64,000 nucleotides of DNA from Pontibacter sp. SGAir0037 (GTDB taxonomy: Bacteria; Bacteroidota; Bacteroidia; Cytophagales; Hymenobacteraceae), in assembly GCF_005491705.1 (NCBI RefSeq), contig NZ_CP028092.1, positions 434,001-498,000 of the forward strand, read 5' to 3'. This document shows, piece by piece, positions 60,951 to 64,000 of the stretch. Numbering within the stretch: the first letter of the stretch is position 1; each line of letters begins with the position of its first letter. The position numbers were made by a program, and so were the translations under genes. The notes beneath the pieces were generated by a model that made no database searches, was not told where the DNA came from, and saw only the letters and a program-made list of their open reading frames with translations.

Positions 60951-63317
60951 TCAAAATCTGAAGTTGTAAGAAACGGAAGGAATCATTTTAAACAGCGCCA
61001 CCTGGTATGCTTCTGTTCTGCTCGGGTCGTTTTCGTTTTCCCTGAAATTAATGAGGAAGGCATTTTCCCGGCCATAGGCATTGTAAATACTAATAGCCAG
61101 TTCAGAAGAAAACTTAGGTGTGTCTTGTAGCTTTTTGGTAGCGCCTAAGTCTAAGCGGTGGTAAGCGGGCATGCGGTAACCATTACGTTCTGTATAGTAA
61201 AATACCACCTGATCGGCTACGCGATACTTGCCGCTTGGGAAAGTAACTGCATTGCCCGTATTGTATACCCAGTTTCCGGAAAGGGTCCAGGTGGGGGTAA
61301 GCTGGTAAATGCCTACCAAGGCTATGTCGTGGGTGCGGTCCTGCCTGGCAGGGTACCAGCTGTTGTTGTTGATGCCGTTGATCAGGCGCTCGGAGCGGGA
61401 CAAGGTATAGCCTAACCAGCCGCTGAGCCTGCCGCTTGTTTTCTTTAAGAAAAACTCTATGCCGTAGGCTCTGCCTTCACCAAAGAGCAGCTCTGCTTCA
61501 ACCACTTCGCTGTTGGTAATATTAGCTCCGTCTTTATAATCGATCTGGTTCTGCATGGCCTTATAATAGCTTTCCACGCTGAACTCGAACAGGTTATCAG
61601 AAAAATTTCTGAAGTACCCCAGCGACACCTGGTCAGCTATACCCGGCTTGATATTATTTGAGCTTGAGACCCATCTATCGGTTGGGCTGGAGGTGGTGGA
61701 GTTAGACAGCATGTGCAGGTATTGGGTGGTGCGGGCATAAGAGGCTTTTAGCGATGAGGTCTCGCTCAGCTGATAGGCACCTGACAAGCGCGGCTCCAGG
61801 TTCAGGTATGTTTGCACATGTTCGCCTCGGTCGTAGCTGGCAACGTCTGTTACTTCACGGTTACTGTTTAAGGTATAAAAGTCGCCTTTGCCTAATATGC
61901 TGAAGGCTGAAATACGCAAACCGTAGATCAGGCTAAGCCTGTTAGTGGCAGTCCAGGTGTTGGTAAAATAAGCTGCATTTTCCAGGGAATATCGTTGCTG
62001 CAACTCACTTGAGTTAATGTTGGCTTCTCCTGTAACCGTTATCTCGCCTGGAACGACAGTATGATAGATGGCATTTACGCCAAACTTCATGGAGTTCCTG
62101 GGGTTTGGGAAAAATTCAAACTCCTGTTTCAGGTTCAAGTCGCGGATGCGGGAGGTAATATCAAAATTGTTGTTATTGGTACTGATCCCAATTTTGTAGC
62201 TGTAGTCGCTAAAGATCAGGGAGGTATTCGAGAATAAACGGTCGCTTACCAAATGGCTCCAGCGTAAGGTGCCGGTCGCGTTTCCCCAATCAATGCCAAA
62301 CTGATCGCGGAAGCCCAGATTGTCGCGACCGAAGTAGCCTGACACGAACAGCCTGTCTTTCTCAGATAAAGTATAGCTAAGCTTTGCATTCAGATCGTAG
62401 AAATACAAGGAGCTGCTTTTAAGATCCTCGTCACCGCTAAGCTTTAAAAACATGTCGGCATAGGTTCTGCGGGCGCTGATCAGGAAAGAAGACTTGTCTT
62501 TTTGTATCGGCCCCTCCAGGTTAAGCTTTGCCGATATAAGGCCGATGCCGCCACTTACATGGTAGTCTTGGGTGCTGCCGTCGTTCATTTTAATATCCAG
62601 CACCGAAGAGAGCCGGCCACCGTAATCGGCTGGCATACCGCCTTTGTACACGGTTACATCTTTAATAGCATCGGAATTAAACGTTGAGAAGAAACCCAGC
62701 AGGTGAGAAGCATTATACACAGGTGCGTCGTCTAGCAGGATCAGGTTCTGGTCTGCGCCACCGCCTCTAACATAAAAGCCTGCATTACCATCACCTGCCG
62801 ATTTAATGCCTGGTGTAAGCTGCACCGATTTCAGCACATCCCGCTCACCCATCAGCACGGGAAGGAGGTTGATTTCACGCATATCCAGCTTTTCAACACC
62901 GGCCTGCGGACTCCGCACATTCTGGTCGGCACGGGAGGAAGTAACGACTACTTCGTTTAGCTGCCTGCTCTGTTGCTCCAGCAGGATGTTTAGTCGGGTA
63001 TTGTTATTCAGTTCTACTTGTCTTTGCTGCTGTTCATAGCCTACATAATCTATGAGCAATGTATAAGTGGCTGCCGGAAGAGTAAGCGAGAAATTACCGA
63101 ATTCATTGGTGGCAGCACCGGTACCACTCAGTTCAGCCACACGCACAGTAGCGCCAATAAGCGTTTCGCCGCTGGCTTTGTCTTTAATGGCGCCGCTGAT
63201 GGTATACCTGGTGCTTTGCGCCAGTGCATCGGGCACCGGCAGGTTAAAACACAGCAGGCAAAGAAGATGCGCTATAAGTACGGAAGTCTTACGCTGAAAG
63301 AATGGTGTAGGGGGCAT
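60951..63317 (-). CDS. TonB-dependent outer-membrane receptor with carboxypeptidase-like N-terminal domain
   Basis: A 788-residue receptor. The signal peptide is LIAHLLCLLCFNLPVPDALA, about 13-32. A CarboxypepD_reg-like domain, about 37-120, has YTISGAIKDKASGETLIGATVRV. The plug runs about 128-250 (EKLDMREINLLPVLMGERDVLKSVQLTPGI, FYVRGGGADQNLILLDDAPVYNASHLLG). A 22-strand barrel extends to the terminal Phe (SVSYNFRF). No SusC-type SusD partner is present; the DUF4249 lipoprotein takes that place. The substrate is unknown, possibly a peptide, siderophore or glycan. It is transcribed toward and with the DUF4249 gene. Confidence 0.93.
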   Translation of the reverse strand: MPPTPFFQRKTSVLIAHLLCLLCFNLPVPDALAQSTRYTISGAIKDKASGETLIGATVRVAELSGTGAATNEFGNFSLTLPAATYTLLIDYVGYEQQQRQVELNNNTRLNILLEQQSRQLNEVVVTSSRADQNVRSPQAGVEKLDMREINLLPVLMGERDVLKSVQLTPGIKSAGDGNAGFYVRGGGADQNLILLDDAPVYNASHLLGFFSTFNSDAIKDVTVYKGGMPADYGGRLSSVLDIKMNDGSTQDYHVSGGIGLISAKLNLEGPIQKDKSSFLISARRTYADMFLKLSGDEDLKSSSLYFYDLNAKLSYTLSEKDRLFVSGYFGRDNLGFRDQFGIDWGNATGTLRWSHLVSDRLFSNTSLIFSDYSYKIGISTNNNNFDITSRIRDLNLKQEFEFFPNPRNSMKFGVNAIYHTVVPGEITVTGEANINSSELQQRYSLENAAYFTNTWTATNRLSLIYGLRISAFSILGKGDFYTLNSNREVTDVASYDRGEHVQTYLNLEPRLSGAYQLSETSSLKASYARTTQYLHMLSNSTTSSPTDRWVSSSNNIKPGIADQVSLGYFRNFSDNLFEFSVESYYKAMQNQIDYKDGANITNSEVVEAELLFGEGRAYGIEFFLKKTSGRLSGWLGYTLSRSERLINGINNNSWYPARQDRTHDIALVGIYQLTPTWTLSGNWVYNTGNAVTFPSGKYRVADQVVFYYTERNGYRMPAYHRLDLGATKKLQDTPKFSSELAISIYNAYGRENAFLINFRENENDPSRTEAYQVALFKMIPSVSYNFRF

Positions 63318-63439
63318 TTGTAAAGTTTTGCTAGTTCTGATTTATTTGAACTCACTGATTTTAATTTTCCAACGATCTCAGGTTGTATCCTGATATAAAA
63401 GCTGGGTTAAAAAAATATTATATTTTGTATGTTATTGAA

Positions 63440-64000
63440 CTATAGCTTTTTATACAATCTTTTTGCAGCAATCACGATGTCTTGTACCTCCATAACAGGT
63501 TTCTCATAGCCATTGTTTACAACTTGTATCATGGCCAGCCCTAATTCTTTTAGTGTGGATACATACTTTGGAAATAAAGCCCGAAGTGGGGAGTATAGCC
63601 AGTTTATTGCAAAATAAAATTTCCAGGTATTTTTGAGTCCTTGGGTAGGCTTCATGAATCCTGGTCGAAAAGCATATACTTGTCTGAAAGGTAACTGGCG
63701 CAGGTGGTTTTCTGTTTTGCCTTTTACACGTGCCCACATCAAGCGTCCTTTTTCTGTGCCATCGGTTCCGGCACCAGATACATAGCAAAAAGTCATTTCG
63801 GGATTCAGCTTTGCCAGCGTCTCCGCTACATGCATGGTCAGGTCGTAGGTAACGCGGTGGTAGTCTTTCTCATTCATCCCGATGGAGGACGTGCCGAGGC
63901 AGAAAAAGCAGGCATTGTAGGGCTGTAGCTGAGTTTCTATAGCCGAGAGGTTGTAAAAGTTATGGTGAATGATTTCCTTTAGTTTAGGGTGTGTGATACC
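63440..64000 (-). CDS. atypical SDR / NAD(P)-binding oxidoreductase (partial, runs off window)
   Basis: The frame is open to the right edge of the window, so the 5' part with the Rossmann GxxGxxG is missing. About 186 residues are visible: HPKLKEIIHHNFYNLSAIE, then NACFFCLGTSSIGMNEKDYHRVTYDLTMHVAETL (block FCLGTSSIGMNEKDYHRV), then FCYVSGAGTDGTEKGRLMWARVKGKTE. The rest is FRQVYAFRPGFMKPTQG and a helical tail. The LGTS...VSGAGTD...WARVKGKTE series fits the atypical SDR group that includes HTATIP2-like and YbjT-like proteins. Its function is not known. An ATG at 63877 would give only a shortened protein and is not the likely start. Confidence 0.75.
   Translation of the reverse strand, partial: GITHPKLKEIIHHNFYNLSAIETQLQPYNACFFCLGTSSIGMNEKDYHRVTYDLTMHVAETLAKLNPEMTFCYVSGAGTDGTEKGRLMWARVKGKTENHLRQLPFRQVYAFRPGFMKPTQGLKNTWKFYFAINWLYSPLRALFPKYVSTLKELGLAMIQVVNNGYEKPVMEVQDIVIAAKRLYKKL

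Noticed and set aside
1-64000. CRISPR arrays, tRNA genes, complete IS elements or prophage
   Set aside because: No regularly spaced repeats, no tRNA T-loop signatures in the gaps, and no transposase, integrase or phage structural genes were recognised.

Overview
The window reads as the chromosome of a Bacteroidota bacterium of the Cytophagales, most like Hymenobacteraceae (Pontibacter or a relative). This placement is inferred from gene content and not from a marker-gene tree. The supporting evidence is a secreted protein with a type IX secretion C-terminal signal, a TonB receptor paired with a DUF4249 lipoprotein, a DUF2027/Smr protein, a PG0541-type protein behind an RND pump, a YpdA-type reductase, and TAnnTTTG promoters, often without Shine-Dalgarno sites. 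No tRNA, rRNA, CRISPR array, complete insertion sequence or prophage was seen. One structural RNA, RNase P RNA, is clear.

Layout. 1-7 kb holds housekeeping and catabolic genes: phosphohexomutase, 4-hydroxyphenylpyruvate dioxygenase, two small conserved unknowns, a divergent methylglyoxal synthase / aldo-keto reductase pair, and an old-yellow-enzyme reductase. A YceI protein follows at 7.3 kb. 7.95-14.94 kb is a complete branched-chain amino acid operon, ilvD-ilvB-ilvN-ilvC-ilvA. It is preceded by a textbook attenuator: a 27-residue Ile/Leu/Val-rich leader peptide, an antiterminator and a terminator. It ends in a strong hairpin. 15.2-17.0 kb is an AT-rich insert with a secreted amidohydrolase flanked by integron attC-like core sites, followed by about 0.9 kb without genes.

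17.8-29.7 kb looks like an accessory stress and carbohydrate-oxidation region. It holds two formaldehyde-dehydrogenase-like zinc alcohol dehydrogenases, a membrane-anchored unknown, an SRPBCC protein, a Yellow/MRJP-like protein, a five-PAS histidine kinase with a broken response regulator, a GH15 glucoamylase/trehalase-like enzyme and a glucose-dehydrogenase-like SDR. It also contains gene debris and a striking inverted-plus-tandem repeat.

29.9-43.6 kb returns to core genes: RNase P RNA, DUF2027/Smr, DUF2279, photolyase, an OmpR-type two-component pair beside the relic of a metal-type RND pump, ETF beta and alpha, a DUF151 nuclease-like protein, a NupC transporter and a T9SS cargo protein. 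44.0-45.8 kb is a compact three-gene module: an AhpD-like protein, a protein with a histidine phosphoacceptor helix but no ATPase domain, and a stand-alone receiver. 46-53.7 kb has an RhlE-type helicase ending in a 66-bp perfect palindrome, then GNAT, universal stress, bestrophin, AI-2E, YgiD and YpdA genes. 54-60.1 kb is a tripartite RND efflux operon with a PG0541 partner. 60.1-63.3 kb is the TonB receptor / DUF4249 pair. A partial atypical SDR runs off the right edge.
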